DNA of 64,000 nucleotides from Desulfuromonas thiophila (GTDB lineage Bacteria; Desulfobacterota; Desulfuromonadia; Desulfuromonadales; Desulfuromonadaceae), in assembly GCF_900101955.1 (NCBI RefSeq), contig NZ_FNAQ01000012.1:1-64000 (forward strand), given 5' to 3'. Below are positions 15,826 through 29,242 of this stretch, piece after piece (the stretch's first letter is position 1; each line of letters opens with the position of its first letter). Made by a program: the position numbers and the translations under genes. The notes beneath the pieces are model-generated. The model was not told the DNA's origin, did no database searches, and saw only the letters and a program-made list of their open reading frames with translations.

Positions 15826-17760
15826 CTATTCCCCCTGTTGGATAGCACGAACGATCGCATCAGCGATCACAATGGTGGCGGACTGGCGCAGCTGCTCCAG
15901 CGTCTGGCTGACAGCCTCCTCTTGCCGCCGGGTCAGTACCTGAGCTCGCAACCGTTCGGCCTCTTCGGCGCTGAGCCGGGTCGGATCGGCCGCTTCGAGC
16001 TGCTTCAGACGCACCAGATAATACTGGTCGGCCTGGGCATAAAGTTCAGCAGCCAGAGGCTGTTCCGGCGTCAGGCGAAAAGCCGCTTCCGCCAGCTGAG
16101 CCTGTTGGCCAATTTTGGGGATAAAATCACCCAGACTGCGACTGAACAAGCCGGTTTCTTCCAGTTTGGCGCCAGCTGGCAAAACCTGCTGCAGGTCTGC
16201 ACCTTCGCGCGCCGCCTGCAAGGCCTTCTCGCCGGCCTGACGAGCCAGTTCCGTCGCTCGCTCGCGCCGCAGGGTCTGCCGCAGGGCCTCCTGTACCTGC
16301 TCCAGTGGCGGGATTTCGCTGGGCAGCCGTTCGGCCACCTGACACAGATAAACCGCGCCGCCCACCCGCTGAGGCGGCAACAGACTGCCAACCTCCGCTT
16401 CAAAAGCCAACCGCTGCAGTTCGGGCTGATCGCCAAACACCGCCAGCGGCTGCTGCTGGCTGAACAGTTCCGTCGTCAATGGCGCCAGTCCCAGTTGCTG
16501 GGCCGCACCCACCATGCCGGCGCCCTTGCGATTCATATTGTAGGCATCCAGCGCCTTTTCGTAGGCCAGTTGCTGCGCCAGTTCGGCACGCAGGCCCTCT
16601 TCCACCTCGGGACGCACACTTTCCAGACTTTTGACGCCCGCCTCGACATGTTCAATGCCCTGCAACACATGGTAACCGTAAGGCGTCTCGACCGGTGCAC
16701 TGATTTCTCCCGGCGCCAGAGCAAAGGCAGCCTCCTCGAAAGCGGCAACCATGACACCGCGAGGAAACAGGCCCAGATCGCCACCCTTGCCTGCAGTCGC
16801 CTTGTCGTCCGAATGGCGCTGCGCCAGTTCGGCGAAGGGCTCGGCTGCCGCCCGCTGCCGCAGGCTTTCGGCTAACGCACGTTTTTCCTCTCGTTCCGCA
16901 TCGCTGGCATCCTCGGGCACAGCCAGCAGAATATGGGCAACACGCACCTGTTCTGGCACCGAATAACGACCGATCTGACGGCGGTAATAACGTTCCAGCG
17001 CCGTTTCGTCAATGGCCACCTCGCCCTGCAACGTGCCACTGTCGAGTTGGACATAGTCCAGGCGCGCACGCGGTGGCTGGCGGAACTGCTCACCACGCTC
17101 GGCATAGGCCCGCGCCACCTCGGCATCGGCCACATCGGCCTGGGCCAGGAACGCCTCAGGAGCAAAACGGACAAACTGCAGGTTGATCTTCTCCTGCTCG
17201 ACACGGTAAGCCTCGGCCACGTCGGCATCACTGACCGTTATGGCCGAACGCAACTGCCAGCGCACCCTGTCCGCCAGCAACTGATTCTCCTGCAAGGCTT
17301 CAAACTGTTCGGGGGTCATGCGCTGATAGGCCAACACCTCCAGATAACGCTGTTTGCTGAACTGACCCTCCTGCTGGAAGGCCTCAATCTCGGCGATGCT
17401 GGCAACAAGTTCATCACGACTGACCCGCACCCCCAGCGTACCGGCGTGCTGGCGCAACAGTGCCTGATCAATCAGCATATTGATGGCCTGACGGGTCAAC
17501 CCCAGCTGTCGCTCCAGTTCCGGCGTGAAAGCCTGGCCATAAAGCGAGCGGTAGAGATTGTAAAGATTGCTGTGGGCCGAGCGAAAATCATCAAAGCTGA
17601 TGGGTTCGCCATTGACCTCGGCCGCTGCCGTCTGCCGGCCCTGCGGATCGGTGCCCTTGCCCCAGACCAGAAAAATGGTGCCGATAAATGCGGCGATAAT
17701 CGTCCAGAACACGACCTTGACAATGGTCGTTTTCTGCTTTCTGCGAATCAGGTCGAGCAT
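15826..17760 (-). CDS. ppiD: Periplasmic peptidyl-prolyl isomerase, PpiD/SurA type
   Basis: This 644-aa protein is a membrane-anchored chaperone and foldase. The N-terminal segment [15 protein letters not shown] then [13 protein letters not shown] is a single transmembrane anchor (about 15-35), as in PpiD. A SurA-N-like domain follows ([16 protein letters not shown]). A parvulin domain is at about 265-360 ([44 protein letters not shown]), and a second, degenerate parvulin-like C-terminal part comes after it. I prefer ATG 17760 to GTG 17766, because AAGGAG is 9 nt before the ATG but only 3 nt before the GTG. It probably assists outer-membrane protein folding. Confidence 0.85.
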   Translation of the reverse strand: MLDLIRRKQKTTIVKVVFWTIIAAFIGTIFLVWGKGTDPQGRQTAAAEVNGEPISFDDFRSAHSNLYNLYRSLYGQAFTPELERQLGLTRQAINMLIDQALLRQHAGTLGVRVSRDELVASIAEIEAFQQEGQFSKQRYLEVLAYQRMTPEQFEALQENQLLADRVRWQLRSAITVSDADVAEAYRVEQEKINLQFVRFAPEAFLAQADVADAEVARAYAERGEQFRQPPRARLDYVQLDSGTLQGEVAIDETALERYYRRQIGRYSVPEQVRVAHILLAVPEDASDAEREEKRALAESLRQRAAAEPFAELAQRHSDDKATAGKGGDLGLFPRGVMVAAFEEAAFALAPGEISAPVETPYGYHVLQGIEHVEAGVKSLESVRPEVEEGLRAELAQQLAYEKALDAYNMNRKGAGMVGAAQQLGLAPLTTELFSQQQPLAVFGDQPELQRLAFEAEVGSLLPPQRVGGAVYLCQVAERLPSEIPPLEQVQEALRQTLRRERATELARQAGEKALQAAREGADLQQVLPAGAKLEETGLFSRSLGDFIPKIGQQAQLAEAAFRLTPEQPLAAELYAQADQYYLVRLKQLEAADPTRLSAEEAERLRAQVLTRRQEEAVSQTLEQLRQSATIVIADAIVRAIQQGE

Positions 17761-17862
17761 GGACACTTTCTCCTTGTTGTCACAACGGTTTTGGGGTAAA
17801 AACAGCGTCGCATCTTAGATCATTCTCCCGACCGAATGCAACAGCATCTTTCGTAAAACGGC

Positions 17863-19021
<1,159 letters not shown>

Positions 19022-19111
19022 ACGCGAGCCCTGCGTTCCCCTGGACCGTGCGCCTGAAGTCTCTCCCTCTTCTGCCGCCGGCGGCCCCGCAAGGCCGCGG
19101 CAAGGCCGGTC

Positions 19112-19930
19112 ATGCGTGATTTTTTCCACCGACACAGGCTGTCCCTTTTCTTTCTGGCTCTGATTCTCGGTGCCCTGCTCCTGTATTCCAACGCCCTGCG
19201 GCAGAAACAACACACCAGCCTGTTCGAATCCCTCGTCCTCTCGCTGACCGCTCCCCTGCTTGAAGGCACCGATCAATTACGCTATCGCCTGCATCAGTTG
19301 TGGAGCGACTACCTGCATCTGGTTGCGGTACAAAAGCACAATCAGCACCTGCAACAGCAACTAGGCGAAGCCCGGCGGCAATTGGCCCTGCGCGAAGAAA
19401 TGGCCCAGGAAAACATCCGCCTACTGGCCCTGCTGAACCTGCGCCAGGGTTTCAATCAACCCGGCCTGGCGGCTCGCGTCATCGCCGCCGATGCCGTCAG
19501 CTGGTTTCGCACTCTCACCATTGATCGCGGCCTAACAGACGGACTGCATGAGGGCGCCGCCGTCATCGCCCCCGCCGGCGTCGTCGGCCGCATCATCAAA
19601 TGCACTAATCACAGTGCCCGCGTACTGCTGCTCACCGATGCCTCGTCCGCTGCGGCCGCGCTGGTGCAAGACAGCCGCACCCGCGGCGTGGTGCGGGGGC
19701 AGGGCAGCTATCTGAGCTTCGATTACGCCGACCGGCTCCACCCCATCAAAATCGGGGATCAGGTCGTTACGGCAGGCACCGGCGGAATTTTTCCCAAAGG
19801 CTTGCCCATCGGCAGCGTCAGCCGGGTTCAGCAGGAAAACTACGGCTTATTCCAGACAGTCGAAGTGCGGCCGGCCGTCGATTTCAGTCGTCTGGAAGAG
19901 GTTCTGGTCCTGCTGCCGGAGGCCCCTTGA
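19112..19930 (+). CDS. mreC: Rod shape-determining protein MreC
   Basis: MreC (272 aa) is a bitopic scaffold of the elongasome. One transmembrane helix (LSLFFLALILGALLLYS, about 10-26) is followed by a coiled coil rich in Gln and Leu (about 60-105) and the beta-rich periplasmic domain with VIAADAVSWFRTLTIDRG, GVVGRIIKC and VVTAGTGGIFPKGLPIGSV. These are standard MreC signatures. It lies 90 bp after mreB, in a spacer containing a GCCGCCGGCGGC palindrome, and overlaps mreD (TTGA). Confidence 0.95.
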   Translation: MRDFFHRHRLSLFFLALILGALLLYSNALRQKQHTSLFESLVLSLTAPLLEGTDQLRYRLHQLWSDYLHLVAVQKHNQHLQQQLGEARRQLALREEMAQENIRLLALLNLRQGFNQPGLAARVIAADAVSWFRTLTIDRGLTDGLHEGAAVIAPAGVVGRIIKCTNHSARVLLLTDASSAAAALVQDSRTRGVVRGQGSYLSFDYADRLHPIKIGDQVVTAGTGGIFPKGLPIGSVSRVQQENYGLFQTVEVRPAVDFSRLEEVLVLLPEAP

Positions 19931-20427
19931 AAACCTTGCTGTGCTGCATCCTGACCGCGCTGATACTGCTATGGTGCCAGATCGCTCTGTGGCCCCGCCT
20001 GCTTGCCCTGCCAGGCAGCGCCCCCAACCTGCTGCTGCTGCTGGTTCTGTACGCTGCCCTCCATGCCCCATTACTGCCGGGCACCAGTTGTGCCTGGGGC
20101 AGTGGCTGTCTGCTTGATGTCTTCAGCGGAACAACCCTGGGATTTCACGGCCTGATTTTTGTGCTGCTGTTCGCCATGGTGCGCCTGTCGACCGGCCAAC
20201 TCAACCCGGAAAACCCCCTCCTGCTGCCGATGGTTGCCCTGATCGGCACATTGTTCTACAGCCTGCTGGGCATCTGCGTCCTGCTGTTGTTTGCCGAAGC
20301 CGATCAGGCCTGGTGGCTGCTGTTGCGCGAGCTGCCTCTACAACTGTTGCTCAACCTGCTGGCGGCGCTGCTGTTACGTCGACCATTTTCCCGGCTGTTG
20401 CACCCCATCAGCCGCACCACCCGGTAG
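19927..20427 (+). CDS. mreD: Rod shape-determining protein MreD
   Basis: This 166-aa, very hydrophobic protein has five or six predicted membrane helices (for example LLLLLVLYAALHAPLLPG and LLGICVLLLFAEAD) and the motif GSGCLLDVFSGTTLGFHGL, typical of MreD (G.xxGllxDxlsgxxxGxxal). TTG 19927 overlaps the mreC stop and is preceded by GGAGG at about 4 nt. It connects MreC with the PBP2/RodA synthase encoded next. Confidence 0.9.
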   Translation: MKTLLCCILTALILLWCQIALWPRLLALPGSAPNLLLLLVLYAALHAPLLPGTSCAWGSGCLLDVFSGTTLGFHGLIFVLLFAMVRLSTGQLNPENPLLLPMVALIGTLFYSLLGICVLLLFAEADQAWWLLLRELPLQLLLNLLAALLLRRPFSRLLHPISRTTR

Positions 20428-20442
20428 ACAGGACCCCCCGTC

Positions 20443-22311
20443 GTGCCTCTCAACGCTCCGGCGCCGGATGACGCCTGTCGCAAACGCCGCTTTGAACTTC
20501 TCCTGTTCGCCGCGGCACTGCTGTTTGTACTGCTGGCCCTGCGACTGTGGTACCTGCAGATCATCAGTGGCGATCGCTACGACCTGCTGGCCCGCAAGAA
20601 TCGCACCCGCTCCATCCCGATCGCCGCGCCACGCGGCACCCTCTACGATCGTAACGGCGCCATCCTGGTGGACAGTCGCCCCGCCTTCAATGTTTCGGTC
20701 CTGCGCCAAGAGGTAGAGGATCTCGACGCCCTGCTGACCAGCCTGGCACAACGTCTCGATCTGCCGGTCGAGCAATTGCAACAAACCTGGCAGAGCCGGC
20801 GTTTCTATCCCCGCTATCGCCCCATTCCTCTGGCCGAGGACATCGATCGCACCCTAGTAGAGGAACTGGCGGAAAACGCCCTGCAGCTGCCAGGGCTCAT
20901 CATTGAGGTCCAGCCCACCCGCGAATATCCCCATGGCGAGCTGGCCGCCCAGCTGTTCGGTCACATCGGCGCTATCAGTGAAAAGGAACTGCGGACTCTC
21001 ACCGACCAGGGGTACCGCGGCGGCGACCAGATCGGCAAAAGCGGCCTGGAACGTCATCTGGAAGGCTATCTGCGCGGCCAGGAGGGTGAACGCCTGATCG
21101 AGGTCGACGTGCAAGGCCGTGAACTGCGCCAGCGCACCCAGCGGCCAGCCCAGCCCGGCAACCAGGTCATCCTGACCCTTGATCTGAACCTGCAGCGTCG
21201 CGCCGAGCAAGCCTTTGGCGATCAAGCCGGAGCAGCCGTGGCGCTGGATGTCCGCACCGGCGAGATCCTCGCCATGGTCAGCCGGCCGGCCTACGATCCG
21301 GCGCTGTTCGCCCGTGGTATCGGACAAAAAGCCTGGCAGCAACTGCTTGACGACCCGGATCATCCGTTGCAGAACCGTGCCATCAGCGGTCAGTACCCAC
21401 CCGGCTCGACCTTCAAGATTGTTACCGCCCTGGCAGCCCTGCACGAGGGGGTGACCCGACCTGACGAGCTGATCCAGTGCGATGGTCGCCTGCGCATCGG
21501 CGAACGCGATTTCCGCTGCTGGAAGCGCACCGGCCACGGCCCGACCAATCTGATGAAAGCCCTGCGCGAAAGCTGCGATGTCTGGTTCTACGACATCTCC
21601 CTGCGTCTGGGTATCGACCGCATTGCCAAGATGGCCCGCCATCTTGGCTTGGACCAGAGCTATGGCTTGCCGCTGGACAACGAGCGCAGCGGTCTGATTC
21701 CCGACCGGGACTGGAAACGTGGCCGCTTTGGCAGCAGCTGGTATCCGGGCGAAACCGCCATCGCCGGAATCGGCCAGGGCTATGTTTTGGCCACCCCGCT
21801 GCAACTGGCCGTCATGACCGCCACGGTTGCCAATGGTGGCACCTTCTATCAGCCACAGCTACTGCGGCAGGTCAGAGACCATCAGGGCCGGATTCTTTTG
21901 CAGGAGCAGCCACGCGTCCGCCATCAGGTCCGCTTCACCGGACAGCACCTGCAGGCGGTGCGGCAAGCCCTTGAAGCCGTGGTGGGAGACCCCCGAGGCA
22001 CCGGCAAGGCCTGTCGCCTGCCCGGCATCGCCGTTGCCGGCAAAACCGGCACTGCCCAGGTGGTCCGACTGAAGGACGATCTGCCGGGGCATAAAAAGCT
22101 GGCAGACGACGAAATTGCTTACCGCCTGCGGGATCATGCCCTGTTTGTCGCCTATGCACCCGCCGAAGACGCGGAAATTGCCGTGGCCGTCATCGTGGAA
22201 CACGGCCAGCACGGCAGCAGCGCCGCGGCACCCATTGCCCGTGAAATTCTGGCTGAATACTTTGGCATTGCCGACCCGCAGCCGGACAGCACTGCAGGTC
22301 AGGAGGAGTGA
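20443..22311 (+). CDS. mrdA: Penicillin-binding protein 2 (elongasome transpeptidase)
   Basis: PBP2 (622 aa) cross-links new peptidoglycan during elongation. One N-terminal transmembrane helix (LLLFAAALLFVLLALRLWYL) precedes the dimerisation domain (APRGTLYDRNGAILVDSRPAF) and the transpeptidase domain. The catalytic SxxK is in YPPGSTFKIV, the SxN-equivalent is in ESCDVWFY, and KTG is in VAGKTGTAQV. GTG 20443 is used, with AGGACC upstream. The stop overlaps the region of the rodA start. Confidence 0.95.
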   Translation: MPLNAPAPDDACRKRRFELLLFAAALLFVLLALRLWYLQIISGDRYDLLARKNRTRSIPIAAPRGTLYDRNGAILVDSRPAFNVSVLRQEVEDLDALLTSLAQRLDLPVEQLQQTWQSRRFYPRYRPIPLAEDIDRTLVEELAENALQLPGLIIEVQPTREYPHGELAAQLFGHIGAISEKELRTLTDQGYRGGDQIGKSGLERHLEGYLRGQEGERLIEVDVQGRELRQRTQRPAQPGNQVILTLDLNLQRRAEQAFGDQAGAAVALDVRTGEILAMVSRPAYDPALFARGIGQKAWQQLLDDPDHPLQNRAISGQYPPGSTFKIVTALAALHEGVTRPDELIQCDGRLRIGERDFRCWKRTGHGPTNLMKALRESCDVWFYDISLRLGIDRIAKMARHLGLDQSYGLPLDNERSGLIPDRDWKRGRFGSSWYPGETAIAGIGQGYVLATPLQLAVMTATVANGGTFYQPQLLRQVRDHQGRILLQEQPRVRHQVRFTGQHLQAVRQALEAVVGDPRGTGKACRLPGIAVAGKTGTAQVVRLKDDLPGHKKLADDEIAYRLRDHALFVAYAPAEDAEIAVAVIVEHGQHGSSAAAPIAREILAEYFGIADPQPDSTAGQEE

Positions 22312-22319
22312 CACCGCCC

Positions 22320-23417
22320 ATGTTCGATCGTCGCCTGCTCACCCACATTGACAGTCCGCTGCTTCTGCTGCTGCTCGTTACCGCCGCCCTGGGCATTCTC
22401 AATCTGTACAGCTCAACCTCCAACTGGAACCTGGCCGGTACCGCTGTCTACATCCGGCAGGCCTACTGGCTGGGGCTGGGGTTCGGGCTGGCTTTACTGG
22501 TCAGCCTGGTGGATTACCGCCATCTTTACCATGCGGCACCCTTTGCCTATCTCGCGGTGGTCGGCTTGCTGGCTTTTGTGCTGCTGTTCGGCAAAACCAG
22601 CATGGGCGCGACACGCTGGATCGATCTGGGGCCATTTCACCTTCAACCCAGCGAAATCATGAAACCAGTCATGGTAATGATGCTGGCGCGCTATTTCAGT
22701 CGCCAAGAAAACCCGTTCGGTCACAGCCTGCGTGACCTACTGCTGCCCGGCGCCCTGCTGGCACTGCCTCTGCTGCTGATCATGAAGCAGCCGGATCTGG
22801 GCACGGCCCTGCTGCTGCTGTTCATCGGCAGCACCATGATCCTATTTGCCGGGGTGCGCCGCGCCACCCTGGCAGGGCTGGCCGGACTGGCCGTCGCAGC
22901 GGCCGGCGGCGGCTGGTTTCTCTTGCACGACTATCAGAAACAGCGCATCCTTACCTTTCTCAACCCCGACCGCGACCCGCTCGGCGCCGGCTATCACATT
23001 ATCCAGTCGAAGATCGCTGTCGGCAGCGGTGGTTTCTGGGGCAAGGGCTTCATGCAGGGCACCCAGTCACAGCTGTCGTTTCTGCCCGAACGCCATACCG
23101 ATTTCGCCTTTTCAGTCTTTGCCGAGGAATGGGGCCTGATCGGCTGCCTGGTGCTGTTGGGACTGTATCTGCTGATTGTTGTGCGCGGCATCCTGATTGC
23201 TCGCAAGGCCGGCAGTCCCTTTGGAATGTATCTGGCCATCGGCATCACCGCCATGCTGTTCTGGCACATCAGTGTCAACCTGGCCATGGTCATCGGCCTG
23301 TTACCCGTGGTTGGCGTACCACTGCCCCTGTTCTCTTACGGTGGCACCTGCATGGTCACCACCATGATCGGTGTCGGCCTGCTCAACAATGTGGCCATGC
23401 GCCGCTTTATGTTCTGA
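22320..23417 (+). CDS. rodA: Peptidoglycan glycosyltransferase RodA (SEDS)
   Basis: RodA (365 aa) is the glycan polymerase partner of PBP2, with about ten membrane helices. SEDS motifs are visible: GATRWIDLGPFHLQPSE, MKQPDLGTALLLL, ERHTDFAFSVFAEEWG and VGVPLPLFSYGGT. ATG 22320 gives the usual N-terminus. GTG 22308 overlapping the mrdA stop is also possible, but it is only 1 nt from the AGGAGG, while the ATG is 13 nt away, so neither spacing is ideal. It is the last gene of the shape operon, although comEC follows closely. Confidence 0.94.
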   Translation: MFDRRLLTHIDSPLLLLLLVTAALGILNLYSSTSNWNLAGTAVYIRQAYWLGLGFGLALLVSLVDYRHLYHAAPFAYLAVVGLLAFVLLFGKTSMGATRWIDLGPFHLQPSEIMKPVMVMMLARYFSRQENPFGHSLRDLLLPGALLALPLLLIMKQPDLGTALLLLFIGSTMILFAGVRRATLAGLAGLAVAAAGGGWFLLHDYQKQRILTFLNPDRDPLGAGYHIIQSKIAVGSGGFWGKGFMQGTQSQLSFLPERHTDFAFSVFAEEWGLIGCLVLLGLYLLIVVRGILIARKAGSPFGMYLAIGITAMLFWHISVNLAMVIGLLPVVGVPLPLFSYGGTCMVTTMIGVGLLNNVAMRRFMF

Positions 23418-23466
23418 CACCCCGGCCGGGACGGCACGTCCCGGAAACCGGCCCGCAGGAGGGGCC

Positions 23467-25905
23467 ATGCCGCCTTGCCGCCGCAGCCACTCAACGGCGC
23501 TGTACCCTGTTCTGCTGCTGTTGTGTCTAAGCAGCGGCATTCTGCTGGCCGACCGGCTAACAGCACCCGCCGGACTCCTTCATCCCCTGGCCCTGGCCCT
23601 GCCGCTGATACTGCTCGGCAGAAACCGGCACATCGCATTGGCGCTGCTGAGCCTGGTTGCCGGCTATCTGCTGACCAGCCTGGCGCTGCAGCCCGCGCCT
23701 GCGGCCCTGCAGGCTCTCGACGGCGAGCAGGTACGGCTGCAGGGACAGGTTCTGCATCTTGAGCGCTTACCCGAAGGTTGGCGCCTGGTGTTGGCAGCAT
23801 CCCATCTCGACGGCCTGTCCACCGACCCGACCTCGCCGGCTTCTCAACCGAGCCGCCCGGTCCGCCTGCAATTACGGGTACTGGCCGGCCCCTGTTCGCT
23901 CTTGCCAGGTGATCGCATCGCTACGCTGGCCCGCCTGCGCCTGCCGCGCCGTTTTGGCACCCCCGGCGCCTTCGACGGGCCACGCCACCTGGCACAGCAA
24001 AACATTGAGCTAACCGGTATCATTCCCGATTCAGGCACCATTGTCCGCCTGGCCCAGCCTGCCCAAGCCACCTGGCCTTTTGCCGTGGCGCGCTGGCGCG
24101 CTCGACAGATCGACCAGCTGCTCACACGTCTGCCGCCCGACCAGGGCGCCCTGGTACTCAGTCTGACCCTGGGTGAGGCCTGCCTGCTCAGCCAGGCCCA
24201 GCGCGATCGTTTGGCCCGGACCGGCCTGTCACACCTGTTCGCCATCTCGGGATTGCATCTGGGGCTGGTGGCCGGCGCCGTCATGCTGCTGGTGCAACGT
24301 CTCTATCGCCGCAGCACCCGCCTGCTGCTGTGGCAGCCCGCCCAACGCCTGGTGCCACTGCTGAGTCTGCCCATCGTCCTGCTCTATCTGGCCCTCAGCG
24401 GCGCCTCCCTGCCCGGCTGGCGCGCCGCCCTCATGCTGTGTCTGGGGCTGGCCCTGCTGTGGTGGCAACGCACCTGCGCTCCCATCCTGCTTCTGAATCT
24501 GGCGGCCGTGCTGTTGTTGCTGGCCAACCCTCTGGCCCTGTTCAGCGCCTCCTTTCAGCTGTCCTTCGCCGCCGTAGCCGCCCTGTTGCTGGTACTGCCG
24601 GCATGGCACCGCCGGCTGGCCGGCCAGGTGCTGCGTTGGCCGGCGTTGCTGCTACTGACCAATCTGACCGCCAGCCTGGCAACCCTGCCCCTGACCCTGG
24701 CACATTTCCACTGGGCGGGGGCTGCCGGCCTGCTGACCAACCTGCTGGCACTGCCACTGATCAGCTTTGTGGTCCTGCCGTTATGCCTGCTGGCACTGCC
24801 GTTACTCTCCGTATGGCCAAGGGCGGCACAGACGCTGCTGCAGGGCAGTGGCACACTGCTCGAAACCCTTCTGGGCCTGTGCGACAGGCTGGCACAGGGA
24901 CCGCTGGCGGGTGGCTTTTTCTACCTCAACCCCGTGCAACTGGCCGTCACCATGGCCCTGTGTCTGACCCTGCTGCTGCTTCTGGCCGGGCGCTGGCGCC
25001 AGACACCCGTGCTGCTGGCCTTGCTGCTCTTGCTGACCGGAGTTGCCCAGCAGCGTCCCGCCGCCCCGGTCGGGCTGCAACTGGTGCAACTCAGTGTTGG
25101 TCAGGGCGAGGCCCAGTTGCTTCGCACGCCGCAGGGTCGCAACTACCTGATCGACGGCGGTGGCTTGCCGCACAGCGATTTCGATGTCGGCCGACGGCTG
25201 CTGGCGCCAGCCCTGGCACGACTGGGGGTGCGACAGCTCGATGCGGTGCTGCTGACCCATGACCACCCCGACCATCGGGATGGTCTGCGCCATATCCTGG
25301 CGGCTTTCCCGGTGCGAGCCTTCTACAGTCCGTTGGCCTGCGACGACCTGGATAACCAGCTGCGCGCCGCCATCGAGCGACAAGGCATTGCCTGTCACCA
25401 GACCTCGCCAGGCTGGCAGCCCTTTGCTGAAGGAATCTGGCTATTCACGCCAGCACAACAGGGCCGCAACCTCAATGACCGTTCCCTGGCCCTATACGCC
25501 CGGTTGGGCAACGACGGCCTGTTGCTGACCGGTGATCTCGAAGCGGCCGGCATGCGCCAGCTGCTGGGCGGTCCCCTGCCCGGCCCGCTGACCCTGCTCA
25601 ATTTGCCCCATCACGGCAGCCGGCGTTCCTGGCCGGCCGATCTGACCTGGCCGGCAGACTGCAGGCAGGCAACCGTCAGCGTCGGTCATCATAACCGCTT
25701 CGGCTTTCCCCATGCCCAGGTGCTACAGCGCCTTGACCGGGCCGGTGTCCATTTGTGGCGTACCGACCGCGATGGCACCATCGTGGCGACCAGCACTGGC
25801 CAGGGCTGGCATATCCGCTGCGACTGGCCGCCCTTGCGCCATCCGTTCCCCGTACAGGCTTTTTTCCGCCCAGGGCTTCCCTTGGCCCGGCAATTGCTGT
25901 ATTAA
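23467..25905 (+). CDS. comEC: DNA internalisation protein ComEC/Rec2
   Basis: This 812-aa protein forms the inner-membrane channel for uptake of single-stranded DNA. The N-terminal DUF4131-like segment with hydrophobic helices is followed by the Competence domain (LSLTLGEACLLSQAQRDR, HLFAISGLHLGLVAGAV, SGASLPGWRAALM), with several helices to about residue 540. The C-terminal metallo-beta-lactamase-like domain has LLTHDHPDHRDGL and NLPHHGSRRS. ATG 23467 follows AGGAGG. Intact motifs suggest potential for natural transformation, although no pilus genes are in this window. Confidence 0.93.
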   Translation: MPPCRRSHSTALYPVLLLLCLSSGILLADRLTAPAGLLHPLALALPLILLGRNRHIALALLSLVAGYLLTSLALQPAPAALQALDGEQVRLQGQVLHLERLPEGWRLVLAASHLDGLSTDPTSPASQPSRPVRLQLRVLAGPCSLLPGDRIATLARLRLPRRFGTPGAFDGPRHLAQQNIELTGIIPDSGTIVRLAQPAQATWPFAVARWRARQIDQLLTRLPPDQGALVLSLTLGEACLLSQAQRDRLARTGLSHLFAISGLHLGLVAGAVMLLVQRLYRRSTRLLLWQPAQRLVPLLSLPIVLLYLALSGASLPGWRAALMLCLGLALLWWQRTCAPILLLNLAAVLLLLANPLALFSASFQLSFAAVAALLLVLPAWHRRLAGQVLRWPALLLLTNLTASLATLPLTLAHFHWAGAAGLLTNLLALPLISFVVLPLCLLALPLLSVWPRAAQTLLQGSGTLLETLLGLCDRLAQGPLAGGFFYLNPVQLAVTMALCLTLLLLLAGRWRQTPVLLALLLLLTGVAQQRPAAPVGLQLVQLSVGQGEAQLLRTPQGRNYLIDGGGLPHSDFDVGRRLLAPALARLGVRQLDAVLLTHDHPDHRDGLRHILAAFPVRAFYSPLACDDLDNQLRAAIERQGIACHQTSPGWQPFAEGIWLFTPAQQGRNLNDRSLALYARLGNDGLLLTGDLEAAGMRQLLGGPLPGPLTLLNLPHHGSRRSWPADLTWPADCRQATVSVGHHNRFGFPHAQVLQRLDRAGVHLWRTDRDGTIVATSTGQGWHIRCDWPPLRHPFPVQAFFRPGLPLARQLLY

Positions 25906-25992
25906 AAGGCCTCGCCAAATAGCCTCGCCCCGGCCGGACCAGGTTGCCCTGCCGCCGGGTTCAGATCCCTTTGCCACAAAAGGAGTTTTTCC

Positions 25993-27267
25993 GTGAGCAT
26001 CACCGGCATCAAAGGCATGAACGACATCCTGCCGCAATCCGTCGCCACCTGGCAGTTTCTCGAACAACAGGCCCGGGCCATTTTCTCCGTCTACGGCTTT
26101 GAGGAAATCCGGGTTCCGGTGGTTGAGAAAACCGAGCTGTTCTGCCGTTCCATCGGGGAAACCACTGACATTGTTGAAAAGGAGATGTACAGCTTCACCG
26201 ACCGCAATGACCTGAGCCTGACCCTGCGACCGGAGGGCACCGCGCCGGTCATGCGCGCCTTTATCGAACACCGACTGCACAACCGCGATGCCCTGAACAA
26301 GCTGTATTACCTTGGCCCCATGTTTCGCTACGAACGGCCCCAGAAAGGCCGTTACCGCCAGTTTCACCAGATCGGCGCCGAGGTCATCGGGCTGGACGAT
26401 CCCCGTATCGACGCCCAGGTGCTGGCGATGTTGAGCCATTATTTTGACGCTGTCGGCATTTCCGCCGTCAGCCTGCAGATCAACTCCCTCGGCTGTCCCA
26501 AGTGCCGGCCTGGCTACCGCCAGCAGCTCATCGACTTTCTGAGCCAGCGCCTCGATTCCCTGTGCGACGACTGCCGCCGTCGCTACGGCAGCAACCCGTT
26601 GCGGGTGCTCGACTGCAAGGCGACCGGCTGCCGTCAGGCGACCGAGCAGGCACCATCGGTGCTTGACCACCTATGCCCGGAATGTAACGACCACTTCAGC
26701 CGCCTGCAGCAACATCTGACCGAGCTGCAGGTGCCCTACAGCATCAATCCCCGCATGGTACGCGGACTCGACTACTACACCAAGACCACCTTTGAGATGG
26801 TCACCGGCGCCCTCGGTGCCCAGAACGCTGTTGCCGCCGGTGGCCGTTATGACGGCCTCATCGCGCAATTGGGAGGACCGGATCTGCCCGGCATCGGCTT
26901 TGCCATGGGCGTGGAGCGGCTGGCGCTGCTGCTGGGCGAGGACGCCATCGCCAGCCCGTCACCCGATCTGTTCATTGCCGCCCTCGGCGAGGCCGCCGCG
27001 CGCCAGGCCTTTATCTGGCTGCACCAACTGCAGCGGGCCGGACTTCAGGCCGACATGGATTTCAGCGGCAAGAGCCTCAAGGCCCAGATGCGTCGCGCTG
27101 ACAAACTGGGCAGCCGTTTCACCCTGGTGCTCGGCGACGACGAATTGGCCAGCGGCCAGGCCCAGCTCAAACGCATGGCCGATGGCCAGCAAAGCCCGAT
27201 CGAGCTTGATCAACTAACGACCCAGCTACGGGCAGCCCTTGACGCCGCTGCGGCCGCCTCGCTATAA
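25993..27267 (+). CDS. hisS: Histidyl-tRNA synthetase
   Basis: HisRS (424 aa) charges tRNA-His. Class II motif 1 lies in the region [16 protein letters not shown], motif 2 is [18 protein letters not shown], and the histidine-specific motifs are [12 protein letters not shown] and GGRYDGL; motif 3 is [11 protein letters not shown]. The anticodon-binding domain is at the C-terminus. Four Cys around 170-215 ([20 protein letters not shown]) suggest a zinc-binding insertion, as found in a subset of bacterial HisRS. GTG 25993 is preceded by AAAAGGAG. Confidence 0.97.
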   Translation: MSITGIKGMNDILPQSVATWQFLEQQARAIFSVYGFEEIRVPVVEKTELFCRSIGETTDIVEKEMYSFTDRNDLSLTLRPEGTAPVMRAFIEHRLHNRDALNKLYYLGPMFRYERPQKGRYRQFHQIGAEVIGLDDPRIDAQVLAMLSHYFDAVGISAVSLQINSLGCPKCRPGYRQQLIDFLSQRLDSLCDDCRRRYGSNPLRVLDCKATGCRQATEQAPSVLDHLCPECNDHFSRLQQHLTELQVPYSINPRMVRGLDYYTKTTFEMVTGALGAQNAVAAGGRYDGLIAQLGGPDLPGIGFAMGVERLALLLGEDAIASPSPDLFIAALGEAAARQAFIWLHQLQRAGLQADMDFSGKSLKAQMRRADKLGSRFTLVLGDDELASGQAQLKRMADGQQSPIELDQLTTQLRAALDAAAAASL

Positions 27268-27358
27268 TCGCGCGTTCTTTTCCCGCCTGCGGGCGGGTTG
27301 TCGCATTTATTTGACCTCTCCGGCACCCCCGGCAACCCCTTATTGGGAGGGCACCCCC

Positions 27359-29164
<1,806 letters not shown>

Positions 29165-29181
29165 ATCCTACGTGTACCGTC

Positions 29182-29211
29182 GCACAGGTCGGTTTTCGGA
29201 CCGGCCTGTGC
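29182..29211 (+). terminator. Hairpin after aspS (no T tract)
   Basis: GCACAGG (29182-29188) and CCTGTGC (29205-29211) enclose an inner CGGT/ACCG pairing with loop TTTCGG. There is no T run after it, so termination is uncertain; it may only protect the aspS transcript end. Confidence 0.35.
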
Positions 29212-29242
29212 CACAGTCCCTCTGCCGCCATCAAGGAAGCCC

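Noticed and set aside
14627-15943. A 438-codon plus-strand frame opposite purC and running through tRNA-Ala
   Set aside because: It crosses a tRNA gene and lies opposite an unmistakable purC; it must be a shadow.
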